Assembly (NCBI RefSeq): GCF_020386615.1
Contig: NZ_CP077769.1
Coordinates: forward strand, 4,898,001-4,962,000
From: Chitinophaga pendula
Lineage (GTDB): Bacteria; Bacteroidota; Bacteroidia; Chitinophagales; Chitinophagaceae
Direction: 5' to 3'
Length of the DNA: 64,000 bases
Translations under genes and position numbers: made by a program
Notes under the pieces: model-generated
Told to the model about the DNA's origin: nothing
What the model saw: only the letters and a program-made list of their open reading frames with translations
Databases searched by the model: none
Shown: one piece after another, positions 9,757-18,288 of the stretch
How positions within the stretch are numbered: position 1 is the first letter of the stretch
Layout of the letters: every line of letters begins with the position of its first letter

Positions 9757-9942
9757 ATGTCTGAGAAGAAAACATTTGTATTAAGGATCGACTCAAAGAC
9801 CTATGAGGCCATTGAGAAGTGGGCAGGAGATGAATTTCGGAGCGTTAACGGGCAATTGGAATGGATTATCCACCAGGCGTTAAAAAGTGCATCTCGAATG
9901 CCCAAGAAGGAAGAGGTAGAGAAAAAAGGGAAAAAGGGATAA
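9757..9942 (+). CDS. small Arc/ribbon-helix-helix-like protein
   Basis: A 61-residue protein. Residues 4-45 ('KTFVLRIDSKTYEAIEKWAG' followed by 'NGQLEWIIHQAL') match the plan of a ribbon-helix-helix domain: one beta strand then two helices. RHH proteins bind DNA as dimers through the strand, here probably the K/R-rich 'KTFVLRID'. The tail is lysine-rich and probably disordered. It lies between the SPFH gene (38 bases before) and a secreted protein gene (12 bases after), so the three are likely one transcript. It could be a repressor acting at the dyad near 8822, or a cytoplasmic partner of the SPFH protein. It stands alone rather than in a toxin-antitoxin pair: no toxin-like gene is adjacent. 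Confidence 0.7.
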   Translation: MSEKKTFVLRIDSKTYEAIEKWAGDEFRSVNGQLEWIIHQALKSASRMPKKEEVEKKGKKG

Positions 9943-9954
9943 AGGGATAACACT

Positions 9955-11268
9955 ATGAGAATCGTTTTTATCATAATTCTATTGACGGTCGGTAGCTTAT
10001 CTATCAGTTATGCCCAGTCAGATCCCTGGGTAGGTACCTGGCGTATACAGACGAAGCAATATAATCATGCTATTACTACAGAGTTGCAGATAGGTCAGCC
10101 AGAGCAGGGATTATACCCTGCTCTGCTGACGATCCGGGATAATGTATTTTCCGGTACTTACGAGGTGTTGCTGGCCAAAAAGAATGCACATCAGCTGGGG
10201 ATAGGCAGAGGAAAGTATCCTATTAACGAGACTCCTTTTAAAATAGGCCAATGGATGATATACCTCAACGGTACATTGGACCTTGACCGTTCCGGGACCG
10301 TAATGAGCCTTCACCGGATGTGGATCAATCAGTTTGGGCTATGGATGCGGGGGTTGTATGACGATGATGAGATCTTTGTTCACAGTAAGACGTTTTTGCG
10401 GGATCTGTTATACCGGGAGCTGGACACGTTGAAGAAGGTGAACCGTATCGCCTGGCAGCATCCGCATACGCAGCGTATCCTGCATCCGGAAGGGAATAAT
10501 ATTTATTATGGTATTTATGACCGGATCGATACCCGATCTGCTAAGGCTACATTACGGCTGTATGATGAAGAAATACTCGATAAAGACACGGTCACGCTGT
10601 CGCACAATGGGCGCCTTTTACTGGACAAAGCAGAGATAGATACCAATAACCGGCAGCGGGAGATCCCGTTGGATACGGGGATGAACATCTTTATATTTTT
10701 TGCTGATAATTACGGGAAGCGGCCGCCTAATACAGGTAATCTGCATATGGCCTTGGGTGAGAAGCGATACGGATTTGATTTTACGCATCGCTCGAATGCG
10801 TATGCCACTTTTATGGTTGCCCAGATATACCGTCAACCCGGCAAAGACACGGTCCTCCCCTCCTCTCCTGTTGCGCAGGCACCTGATACACCAGGAGATA
10901 CCACAGTGCTCAGTCAGCGGGCTTCCAGCCGTAAGAGTGAGGCGGTTATTACTATTCCCGTGGATCGCCCGGATGTGACGCTTGAATTATGGGATGGTCA
11001 GACGGAAGACGGCGACAGTATTTCTATCCGGCTTAACGACCGCTGGATCCTGACCGGGTTTCCTGTAAGGAAAAAAATGCAGCAGGTCTCTATTCAACTG
11101 CAAGCGGGGGAAAACCGGCTTTTATTCCTGGCGGACAACCTGGGTAGTATCCCTCCAAATACTGCCGAATTGCGTATCCGGTACGGGAACAAGAGCAGGA
11201 TGATCGGCTTGAATACAGACATGAAGCGGAATAACGAAATATTGCTGCTCTATCAGCCAGAGGAGTGA
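9955..11268 (+). CDS. secreted protein of unknown function with a duplicated C-terminal domain
   Basis: A 437-residue protein with a signal peptide (residues 1-20, ending SISYAQ), so it is exported to the periplasm or cell surface. Residues 25-150 form one region (opening DPWVGTWRIQTKQ). Two related domains of about 100 residues follow: the first, around 185-285, contains 'FFADNYGKRPPNTGNLHM'; the second, around 325-410, contains 'FLADNLGSIPPNTAELRI'. The shared pattern (F-x-A-D-N-x-G-x-x-P-P-N-T) and the surrounding strands show an internal duplication of a beta-rich domain. A Pro/Ser-rich linker (about 295-325) joins them. No catalytic motif was recognised and no function is assigned. It closes the SPFH-RHH gene group. 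Confidence 0.8.
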   Translation: MRIVFIIILLTVGSLSISYAQSDPWVGTWRIQTKQYNHAITTELQIGQPEQGLYPALLTIRDNVFSGTYEVLLAKKNAHQLGIGRGKYPINETPFKIGQWMIYLNGTLDLDRSGTVMSLHRMWINQFGLWMRGLYDDDEIFVHSKTFLRDLLYRELDTLKKVNRIAWQHPHTQRILHPEGNNIYYGIYDRIDTRSAKATLRLYDEEILDKDTVTLSHNGRLLLDKAEIDTNNRQREIPLDTGMNIFIFFADNYGKRPPNTGNLHMALGEKRYGFDFTHRSNAYATFMVAQIYRQPGKDTVLPSSPVAQAPDTPGDTTVLSQRASSRKSEAVITIPVDRPDVTLELWDGQTEDGDSISIRLNDRWILTGFPVRKKMQQVSIQLQAGENRLLFLADNLGSIPPNTAELRIRYGNKSRMIGLNTDMKRNNEILLLYQPEE

Positions 11269-11303
11269 TAGCAGCTAAAGATCTATTAACTGTGGTTGTA
11301 TTA

Positions 11304-13631
11304 TTACTGATTCGTTTTTGCCCGCTGCATGGGGTTGGTACCGCCGGAGGAGCTACCTCTGGGTGCCACGGATTGTTTAAACAATTCGAAGCGGGAAGGA
11401 TTTGCCTGGCGTGGCCAGTTGTTGTTGTCTTCATCGATATCTGCCGTTTCACGTAATGGATCCAGTTTCACGGCTACCACTTCTTTATCTTTAGCAAACA
11501 ACTTTTTCACTTCATATTCATTCTTCCGCCAGATGTAGGCAGAGATACGGTCTGTTTCTTTTGTACCATCTGCAAATGTCCACTCGATGATCAGCGGCAT
11601 TACGAGTCCTCCTTTGTTGGTGAATGTCAGTTCGTAAAAGTTCTTTTTGCTGTCATACAGTTTTTTCTCTTCCGGAGACAGGCCATTTGTGAATTCTGTA
11701 AAGGCGGCTTTATCTGTGTTGTTGACAGCAAAGCGATCCCATTTCACATAAAAATCCTGCAAGCTGGTATCCTGATCTACTGCAAATTTGATCCCTTCTG
11801 CTTTATTACGTTGACGGGCTATGTGGTCTATATCTTTATCATAAGCAGCTTTTCTTTCCGGGTTGTTTACACTTGGATCGTGGTTATCCAGGCGATACCA
11901 TTTAACGCTGTCGAGGGCAATATCTACGGGTTCGATACCAAAGAACCATCCTCTCCAGAACCAGTCCAGGTCCACGGCGGAGGCATCTTCCATGGTGCGG
12001 AAGAAGTCTGCCGGTGTAGGGTGTTTAAATGCCCAGCGGCGTGCATATTCACGGAATGCGAAGTCAAAGAGTTCGCGTCCCATTACTGTTTCCCGGAGGA
12101 TATTCAGGGCGGTGGCAGGTTTTGAGTATGCGTTAGGACCGAACAGGATGATATTTTCGGAATTGGTCATGATTGGCTCCAGTTGGTCTTTGGGCATTTT
12201 CATATAGTCTACGATCTTATGAGCCGGGCCGCGTTGGGATGGGAAGTTATTATCCCATTCCTGTTCGGTAAGGAACTGTGTGAAGGTATTAAGGCCTTCA
12301 TCCATCCAGCTCCACTGGCGCTCATCGGAGTTGACGATCATGGGGAAGAAGTTATGTCCCACTTCGTGAATAATCACGCCGATCATCCCATTTTTGGTAG
12401 CTTCGGAATAGGTACCATCTTTTTCAGCTCTTCCATAGTTAAAACAGATCATAGGGTACTCCATGCCGTTGGCAGCTTCTACTGAAATGGCTACCGGGTA
12501 GGGGTATGGAATGGTATGTTTGGAGTATGTTTTTATGGTATGAGCGACTACTTTGGTAGAGAAGCGGCGGTACAAGGGGTAGGCTTCGGGACCGTAGTAG
12601 GACATGGCCATTGTTTTTTTGCCTTCTACCTGTGTGGCCATGGCATCCCATACAATACGTCTGGAGGATACCCAGGCGAAATCGCGTACATTCTGTGCTT
12701 CGTAAACCCAGGTTTTGCGGTTGGCAGATTTATTTTTCATCATCTGCTTTACTTCATCCAGGGTTACGACCTCTACCGGTTCTTTTGCGGACTGAGCCTG
12801 TTGCCAGCGCTGGAATTGAGCGCCGGTTAATACTTCCTTGTAGTTCTGGCATTCACCGGTAGCGCCGATGATATGGTCTGCCGGTACGGTCATGCGGACG
12901 CGAAAGTTGCCGAATGTGAGTGCGAACTCGCCCCTGCCGGTGAATTGTTTATTCTGCCAGCCCTGGAAGTCGGAGTATACCGCTAATCTTGGATACCACT
13001 GTGTCATGGTATAGAGATAGTTGCCATCTTCGGGGAAGTATTCATATCCACCGCGGCCACCTTCTGTCATACGGTTAGACACATTGTACCACCAGTCTAC
13101 TTTGAACTTATATTTTTCTCCCGGCATCAGTGCTTTAGGCAGGTCTATACGCATCATGGTCTGGTTGATCGTATAGGGCAATGCTTTCCCGGCAGCATCG
13201 ACGATCTTCACGATCCTTACTCCCAGGTCTTTGTTGCCACCGAGGAGGGCGTTGACGGCGCGCATGCTCATCTTCTCACTCATTTTGCTACCATCAAAGC
13301 TTTGGTTGTCGCTTTTGGGGTCGTGCTCATTTTCGTCGAGCTGCAGCCACAGGTAGGTGAGCGGGTCAGGAGAGTTGTTATAATAGGTGATGGTCTCGGA
13401 GCCGGTGAGTTTCTGCCTGGCATCGTCCAGTTCGGCAGAGATATCGTAATCGGCCCTTTGTTGCCAGTATTTAGGTCCGGGAGCGCCGGAAGCGGACCGG
13501 TACATATTAGGGTCTTGGATCATGGTACCTAGTTGCTCAAATCGGTTACCATGGTTGGAGCCCGGATTTTGTGCACTGGCAGCGGTAGCAAAGCAGGTTG
13601 CCAGTAGCAGGCAGAATTTGCTCTTTGTCAT
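11304..13631 (-). CDS. M1-family zinc metallopeptidase, secreted
   Basis: A 775-residue protein with a signal peptide (residues 1-20, ending ASAQ). The M1 (gluzincin) zinc site is complete: His422-Glu423-x-x-His426 and Glu445 after 18 residues (HEVGH ... MDEGLNTF). The region before it is the beta-rich N-terminal domain of the family. The usual GAMEN exopeptidase motif is replaced by 'AANGMEYPM' around residue 390, which keeps G-M-E. It would cleave peptides in the periplasm or outside the cell. The HupE/UreJ-like gene is 49 bases upstream on the same strand, suggesting a joint transcript. It converges with the secreted protein gene at 9955. Confidence 0.93.
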   Translation of the reverse strand: MTKSKFCLLLATCFATAASAQNPGSNHGNRFEQLGTMIQDPNMYRSASGAPGPKYWQQRADYDISAELDDARQKLTGSETITYYNNSPDPLTYLWLQLDENEHDPKSDNQSFDGSKMSEKMSMRAVNALLGGNKDLGVRIVKIVDAAGKALPYTINQTMMRIDLPKALMPGEKYKFKVDWWYNVSNRMTEGGRGGYEYFPEDGNYLYTMTQWYPRLAVYSDFQGWQNKQFTGRGEFALTFGNFRVRMTVPADHIIGATGECQNYKEVLTGAQFQRWQQAQSAKEPVEVVTLDEVKQMMKNKSANRKTWVYEAQNVRDFAWVSSRRIVWDAMATQVEGKKTMAMSYYGPEAYPLYRRFSTKVVAHTIKTYSKHTIPYPYPVAISVEAANGMEYPMICFNYGRAEKDGTYSEATKNGMIGVIIHEVGHNFFPMIVNSDERQWSWMDEGLNTFTQFLTEQEWDNNFPSQRGPAHKIVDYMKMPKDQLEPIMTNSENIILFGPNAYSKPATALNILRETVMGRELFDFAFREYARRWAFKHPTPADFFRTMEDASAVDLDWFWRGWFFGIEPVDIALDSVKWYRLDNHDPSVNNPERKAAYDKDIDHIARQRNKAEGIKFAVDQDTSLQDFYVKWDRFAVNNTDKAAFTEFTNGLSPEEKKLYDSKKNFYELTFTNKGGLVMPLIIEWTFADGTKETDRISAYIWRKNEYEVKKLFAKDKEVVAVKLDPLRETADIDEDNNNWPRQANPSRFELFKQSVAPRGSSSGGTNPMQRAKTNQ

Positions 13632-13680
13632 CAGTTAGCATTTATGAATTGACATTTGCAGTATTTCGCCGGGATATTTA

Positions 13681-14274
13681 TCAGGCGCCTACCAATAAGG
13701 AGCGGAACCGTTCGACAGACATCATAAAGGCAATACCGAAAATGGCGGCAGAAATAAACATATTCCAATCCCGGCGTTTTACGCCGGAAATATTTACGAT
13801 AATACCTGACAGCAGCAATACTACGGCGACTATCAATATCTGGCCAAATTCAAGCCCAATATTAAAGGCAAGCAAGGGCTGTACAATATTTGTCTGGGAG
13901 CCCAACAAACTCTTCAGGTAGTTGGAAAAGCCCAGTCCGTGTATCAGTCCGAAGAAAAGAGCAAAAAGGTAGTTCAACTGTACTTTTCCTGGTTGATCTT
14001 CTTTACGCAGCACATTAGAAAAAGCTGTAATAAATATAGTTACAGGTATCAGGAATTCGATCAGGTCACCTGGTATACGGACAATATTTAACACACTTAA
14101 GGCGAGCGTAATGGAGTGTCCGAGGGTAAATGCTGTAACCAGGATCAATACTTTTCGCCAGTCCCTTAACAGGTATATGGCGCATAACGCTGTGACGAAG
14201 AGAATATGATCGTAACCTTCCCAATCTACAATATGCTGCCAACCCAGTTGAAAGTACAAGTCGAATTCACTCAT
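13681..14274 (-). CDS. HupE/UreJ-like membrane protein
   Basis: A 197-residue, highly hydrophobic protein with about six membrane segments. The early segment 'GWQHIVDWEGYDHILF' and later 'FTLGHSITLAL' and 'FGLIHGLGF' carry the conserved histidines and H-x4-D pattern of the HupE/UreJ_2 family, some of whose members are nickel or cobalt permeases. The histidine-rich motifs suggest metal handling, but no hydrogenase or urease gene is nearby. It lies just before the M1 metallopeptidase on the same strand and is divergent from the DUF6702 gene; these three families appear to form a small functional unit, perhaps metal supply to an exported enzyme. That link is inference. Confidence 0.8.
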   Translation of the reverse strand: MSEFDLYFQLGWQHIVDWEGYDHILFVTALCAIYLLRDWRKVLILVTAFTLGHSITLALSVLNIVRIPGDLIEFLIPVTIFITAFSNVLRKEDQPGKVQLNYLFALFFGLIHGLGFSNYLKSLLGSQTNIVQPLLAFNIGLEFGQILIVAVVLLLSGIIVNISGVKRRDWNMFISAAIFGIAFMMSVERFRSLLVGA

Positions 14275-14289
14275 TGGCTAGATTTTGTC

Positions 14290-14297
14290 TAAATTTG
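14290..14297 (+). promoter_or_regulatory. -7 promoter box before the DUF6702 gene
   Basis: TAAATTTG matches the Bacteroidota -7 consensus TAnnTTTG exactly, 46 bases before the GTG start codon. No well-spaced -33 TTG was found, so this is moderate support. Confidence 0.4.
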
Positions 14298-14342
14298 GTA
14301 ATTATATAAACTCTGATCCAATTATTAAAATTTTTTAGTCAA

Positions 14343-14831
14343 GTGGGGCTATTATTATGCAAATGGTGGGTTGCTGCGTGGTTGACCTTTTTTCACCCAT
14401 TCTATGTCAGTGTAACGGAGGTAAGGCATAATGCCAGCCGTCAGACGTTGGAGATCAGTTGCCGTATATTTGCGGACGACCTGGAAAACGCCTTAAAATC
14501 ACAATATAAAGTCCCTTTTGACATCATTCATCCGGCAGACCGGAAGAAGGCGAATGAGTTGCTTTATCGTTATTTAGGGCAGCATTTGCGACTTACGGTG
14601 AATGACCAGCCGGTAACTTACCAGTTTGTTGGTTATCAGATTGAGGAAGATGCTGCCTGGTGTTTTCTGGAAGTGACTCATGTTGCCCAACCGGTTAAAC
14701 TCGGTATACGTAATGATATTCTCTACCTGGAACATTCTTCCCAGGTGAATATGATACATGTTATTGTCAACAATCAGCGGAAGAGTACTAAACTCGACAA
14801 TCCGGAGGCCAGTACTGTCTTTAACTTTTAG
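14343..14831 (+). CDS. DUF6702-family protein
   Basis: A 162-residue protein starting at a GTG codon; the frame has a stop at 14307 and no upstream ATG, so this start is almost forced. The N-terminal hydrophobic segment (MGLLLCKWWVAAWLTFF) is followed directly by 'HPFYVSVTEVRHNASRQTLEIS', the typical beginning of the DUF6702 family. It is likely exported or membrane-anchored with a small beta-rich domain. It is transcribed away from the HupE-like/M1 pair and converges on the pigment operon end 12 bases on. Function unknown. Confidence 0.75.
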   Translation: MGLLLCKWWVAAWLTFFHPFYVSVTEVRHNASRQTLEISCRIFADDLENALKSQYKVPFDIIHPADRKKANELLYRYLGQHLRLTVNDQPVTYQFVGYQIEEDAAWCFLEVTHVAQPVKLGIRNDILYLEHSSQVNMIHVIVNNQRKSTKLDNPEASTVFNF

Positions 14832-14842
14832 CGGCAGCTTTA

Positions 14843-16147
14843 TTAAGAGAGACCGGAGGTACGGTTATCGACGAATTTGATAGGCTTACGGGTATTTTCC
14901 GGGAATAGCATTTTCATGATGGCTGCCTGGTTATGGTATTGCACCTGGGGTATTACCCTTAGCTTGGCTTGCAGGTAAGAACGGATCTTACGGTCTGTCT
15001 CTTCTGTTTCCTGTGTGGGCCAGAGATGTAACAGTATTTCGTCTGTTCCCAGTTCGTTAGAGAACACTTCTACCACAAATTCCCTGATTTCCTCCATATC
15101 GTTTAACAGGTCGAACAAAGCAGGTGGGTATAAGGTAGTGCCTTTATATTTGATCATCTGTTTCTTCCGGCCAATTACGGGAGATAGCCGCAGTGTATTA
15201 CGTCCACAGGCGCAGGGTTCTTCTGTGTAGGTACAGATATCACCGGTCTTATATCTCAATAGTGGCATTGCTTCTACTCCCAGTGTGGTGATGGTCACTT
15301 CTCCTTCCTGCCCTGGTGCTACCGGGTTATTATCTTCATCGAGCAGTTCTACATAGAGTAATTCAGGGTGGTGGTGTCCTCCCTGTCCGGTCTTACATTC
15401 GGTGAAGGCCGTCTGCATCTCTGTGGAGGCGTAGGTGGAATACAGCTGGATGCTCCATTGTTCGGTGATCTTTTTACCCAATACATTTAGTGAGAAATCG
15501 GTATTGCGGATGTTTTCGCCGATACAGATGGCTTTCTTCACGGAGGTGGCGTTGATATCTATGTTATGTTCCCGGGCGAAAGCGATCAGTTTTACAATAA
15601 ACGAAGGGACGGCTACGATGGTGGTGGGTTGTATCCGTTGTATATTCTCCCATTGGAGGGAGGGAACACCTGGTCCTACTCTCAATACGCCCGCTCCCAG
15701 TTTTCTGATACCGGTATAATATGCCATGCCGGCCATGAACTGCCTGTCCAGGGTCAGCATTAACTGGTAGATATCATCATTGGAACCATCTGCGCAGCAG
15801 AAGGAGATATATTCGTTATAACTCAGCCGCTCGAGATCTTTAGCGGTAAGTGGTAATATTACGGGTCGTCCTAAGGTACCTGAGGTGGTGGTATATTCAG
15901 CGATCTTACTTTTATCGACGCACAGGAAATCCCAGTTACGCTGTTGTAATTCTTCTTTTCCGACCGGGGGGATCCGTTTGAGGTCATTAAGCGAGCGGAT
16001 ATCATCCGGGGTAATATTGTGTTTGGCCAGCCATTCTCTGTAAAATGGGGAGCATTGCTGCAGGTAGCGCAGTAATTGCAATATTTCTTTTTCCTGAAAC
16101 TGTCTTATTGCAGTTTTTGATCTTAATTCTATATCCGGGATGTACAT
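14843..16147 (-). CDS. phenylacetate-CoA ligase-like adenylate-forming enzyme
   Basis: A 434-residue member of the PaaK-like branch of the ANL superfamily. The phosphate-binding motif is 'TTTSGTLGRPV' near residue 87; later family segments are 'YASTE' near 240 and 'LLRYKTGDICTY' near 300. A 'CxCGR' stretch (EPCACGRNTLRL) is a zinc-type knuckle often seen in PaaK-like proteins. The family activates an aryl or acyl acid as AMP ester and passes it to CoA or an ACP. In this operon it most likely loads the cinnamate- or coumarate-type starter made by the ammonia-lyase onto a carrier protein. It is the last gene of the operon, 54 bases after acpS. Substrate assignment is inference from context. Confidence 0.85.
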   Translation of the reverse strand: MYIPDIELRSKTAIRQFQEKEILQLLRYLQQCSPFYREWLAKHNITPDDIRSLNDLKRIPPVGKEELQQRNWDFLCVDKSKIAEYTTTSGTLGRPVILPLTAKDLERLSYNEYISFCCADGSNDDIYQLMLTLDRQFMAGMAYYTGIRKLGAGVLRVGPGVPSLQWENIQRIQPTTIVAVPSFIVKLIAFAREHNIDINATSVKKAICIGENIRNTDFSLNVLGKKITEQWSIQLYSTYASTEMQTAFTECKTGQGGHHHPELLYVELLDEDNNPVAPGQEGEVTITTLGVEAMPLLRYKTGDICTYTEEPCACGRNTLRLSPVIGRKKQMIKYKGTTLYPPALFDLLNDMEEIREFVVEVFSNELGTDEILLHLWPTQETEETDRKIRSYLQAKLRVIPQVQYHNQAAIMKMLFPENTRKPIKFVDNRTSGLS

Positions 16148-16201
16148 TCTTCGACTTTACTGATTTCAAACTTACGATTTCCTCTCGTGAAATGAGATCA
16201 T

Positions 16202-16579
16202 TCAGACTTCGACAATTACCATGGCCATGGCGGTGTCTTTTATATGAGACAGGCTGGCATGGATACATTTGATCTGCAGGGATGCCAATTTATCGGCGGC
16301 ATCTCCTACCAGGTGGAGGATGGGTTTTCCATATTTATCATTTACGATTTCCACTTCATTGAAGTGCAGGTTCCCATGTCCCCAGCCGGTACCCAATGCT
16401 TTGAGGAAAGCCTCTTTGGCAGCAAAGCGGGCGGCATAACTTTGATAAGGAGCTGCCTGCTGTTCGCAGTAGGTGATCTCGGCGGTGGAGAAGATTGTTT
16501 CGCGGAATCCTTTCACCCGGCGTATTTTATCTTCCACTCTTGCCACTTCTATTATATCGGTACCTATACCATATATCAT
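16202..16579 (-). CDS. acpS: holo-[acyl-carrier-protein] synthase
   Basis: A 125-residue protein of normal AcpS length. It has the family start 'MIYGIGTDIIEVARVEDKI' (Asp8 and the following Glu region bind magnesium) and the second motif 'RFAAKEAFLKALGTG' around residues 51-65. The enzyme transfers the phosphopantetheine arm of CoA to the serine of carrier proteins; the two ACPs of this operon (at 29561 and 36022) are the likely targets. It lies 5 bases after the C45 acyltransferase gene. Whether it is the only AcpS of the cell, serving fatty-acid synthesis too, cannot be judged here. Confidence 0.93.
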   Translation of the reverse strand: MIYGIGTDIIEVARVEDKIRRVKGFRETIFSTAEITYCEQQAAPYQSYAARFAAKEAFLKALGTGWGHGNLHFNEVEIVNDKYGKPILHLVGDAADKLASLQIKCIHASLSHIKDTAMAMVIVEV

Positions 16580-16584
16580 AGCTT

Positions 16585-18270
16585 TTATTTTACGCTTTCC
16601 TTTTTTGCCTTTTGCAGCTGCCGGCGGATATGGTCTTCTTCCTGTTTGGTAGCGATAACTTTCGTCAGCGCAGTTTCATAGTATTGTATCGCGGCAGTAT
16701 ATTGTTTATGTTTGAAGGAGTAGTCTCCGGCCAGTACATAGGCATGGTAGTGTTCCGGGTTTGCATCGATTATTTCCCGGACATTTACTTCTTTTCCGGA
16801 CATGATCTTTTCCTTCAGATATTTATACTTCACAAAAGAGCGGTACTGTTTAGTCAGCAGAAAGCTGTCTGCCGGGATTGTCTGTACACTGTCGTATACT
16901 TCGTGGTCATACTTCAGTCCTTTCATCGCAAATATACTGTCGAGGTTATAGGCGACAAATTCTCCCAGTTGGTAAGGCGCGGCGGATACCCATACCATAT
17001 GTTTTTTAGGTTCAAACACGATAGCGTGGTGCGCGATAAGCTGGTTAATTGCCTTTTCATTGCCCATACCAATATTCTGATCATGCAGGCCAAAACGGTC
17101 TCTGAGGATATTCACTGTTTTCTGTACGGTGTTAGGACCACCCCGTTGCAACAATTCAGTGAGGCGTTCATAACGGTACGCGGAGGCACTTTCTGCTATT
17201 TGTTCTTTGTTGGATGACAGTTTTCCTAGTTGTGCGCCCTGAAAATGATTGGTGCAGGTTATAAACGATTGTTGAGGATCATAGAGGTCCATTCCTTCCG
17301 GTGTTTTCTCTATTACTACTGCTTTATTATCTTCTGCAGATCCTACCAGGAAGGATTCGGAGACGAACATCTTCCTTTTTTGTGCGATCGTCCAGGCTTC
17401 TTTTATATTACGCGCATATTGCAGTATTTCCCTGGCTACCAGTGACACGGGGGTAGCGGAGCCAGAAGGAATACTTGTTTTTGCGGCGTTGATAGTTACG
17501 GTAAGGCCATGTTCATTCATACCTGACACTACGCCGGTGAAACCTCCCCAGGTGATCATCATGAACCGGTGTCCTTTTTCCGGATGATAGAAAGTGACTA
17601 TTTTATCTTCTGCGAATTTGTCTCCTACATAGAAGTCAAAGTTGCGGCCAATGATCAAATTGCTATCTGCGGATAATGAGCCCCAGGTCCCAAACGACGT
17701 ACAACCTACCAATGCCATGCTTTGTAAGGCGTGTCCAATATCATGGGCTGCATGATAATTCATGATCCGTTCGTAGTTATTGCCGATGTAGTCGTATCCA
17801 TTGGCTGCTGAGAATGATACCCCATATATCTCCTGTTTGTATTCGTCGATGACATTTTCGGCCAGGTGTCTGTTGAACCATCCTACGAAGTACTTGAGAA
17901 AACGCAGGTACGAGGTAGAGGGGATCATCTTTTTGATCTGGTCTACAAAATGCAGTTCTTGCCGTTTTACCAGTTCCGCTGATAATTTGCCATTTATCAC
18001 TCCTCTTTCGAAGGGAGCACCTTCGACATACATCTCGTAGAGTCCGCTCTTGCTTTTACGTAACCAGCTATTACCTATAGTGTAGCAGGTGGAGTCCAGC
18101 TGTGTACGTTGCCAGTCTAGTGCTGTTTTATCTTTTATCTCCGGAGCGTTAATATGTGCAACACTTACTACGTATATGACAAGCGCTATGAGCATTAACA
18201 GGAAGGTTCCTGTTATGAATAACAATATGCGTCCGATTTTCCTCCAGATACTGCGTTTCTTTTTGTCCAA
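16585..18270 (-). CDS. C45-family Ntn-hydrolase / acyltransferase with N-terminal anchor
   Basis: A 561-residue protein. Residues 11-33 are a membrane anchor. The C45 (acyl-CoA:6-aminopenicillanate acyltransferase-like) domain runs from about 75 to 430, with the likely autocatalytic nucleophile Cys190 in 'VGCTSFGTWG' followed by 'IIGRNFDFYVG'. In this family the chain is cut before the cysteine, which then carries the acyl group. The C-terminus (about 505-545, 'YVLAGDYSFKHKQYTAAIQY') looks like a TPR hairpin. Set in a pigment operon, it probably joins the aryl polyene acid to its partner or releases it outside the inner membrane; that is inference. It lies 18 bases after the flavoprotein gene and 5 before acpS. 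Confidence 0.8.
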   Translation of the reverse strand: MDKKKRSIWRKIGRILLFITGTFLLMLIALVIYVVSVAHINAPEIKDKTALDWQRTQLDSTCYTIGNSWLRKSKSGLYEMYVEGAPFERGVINGKLSAELVKRQELHFVDQIKKMIPSTSYLRFLKYFVGWFNRHLAENVIDEYKQEIYGVSFSAANGYDYIGNNYERIMNYHAAHDIGHALQSMALVGCTSFGTWGSLSADSNLIIGRNFDFYVGDKFAEDKIVTFYHPEKGHRFMMITWGGFTGVVSGMNEHGLTVTINAAKTSIPSGSATPVSLVAREILQYARNIKEAWTIAQKRKMFVSESFLVGSAEDNKAVVIEKTPEGMDLYDPQQSFITCTNHFQGAQLGKLSSNKEQIAESASAYRYERLTELLQRGGPNTVQKTVNILRDRFGLHDQNIGMGNEKAINQLIAHHAIVFEPKKHMVWVSAAPYQLGEFVAYNLDSIFAMKGLKYDHEVYDSVQTIPADSFLLTKQYRSFVKYKYLKEKIMSGKEVNVREIIDANPEHYHAYVLAGDYSFKHKQYTAAIQYYETALTKVIATKQEEDHIRRQLQKAKKESVK

Positions 18271-18288
18271 CTATCGTGATTTAAATAT

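Noticed and set aside
9757..9942. Antitoxin of a toxin-antitoxin pair
   Set aside because: The neighbours are an SPFH protein and a secreted protein; no toxin-like gene overlaps or follows.
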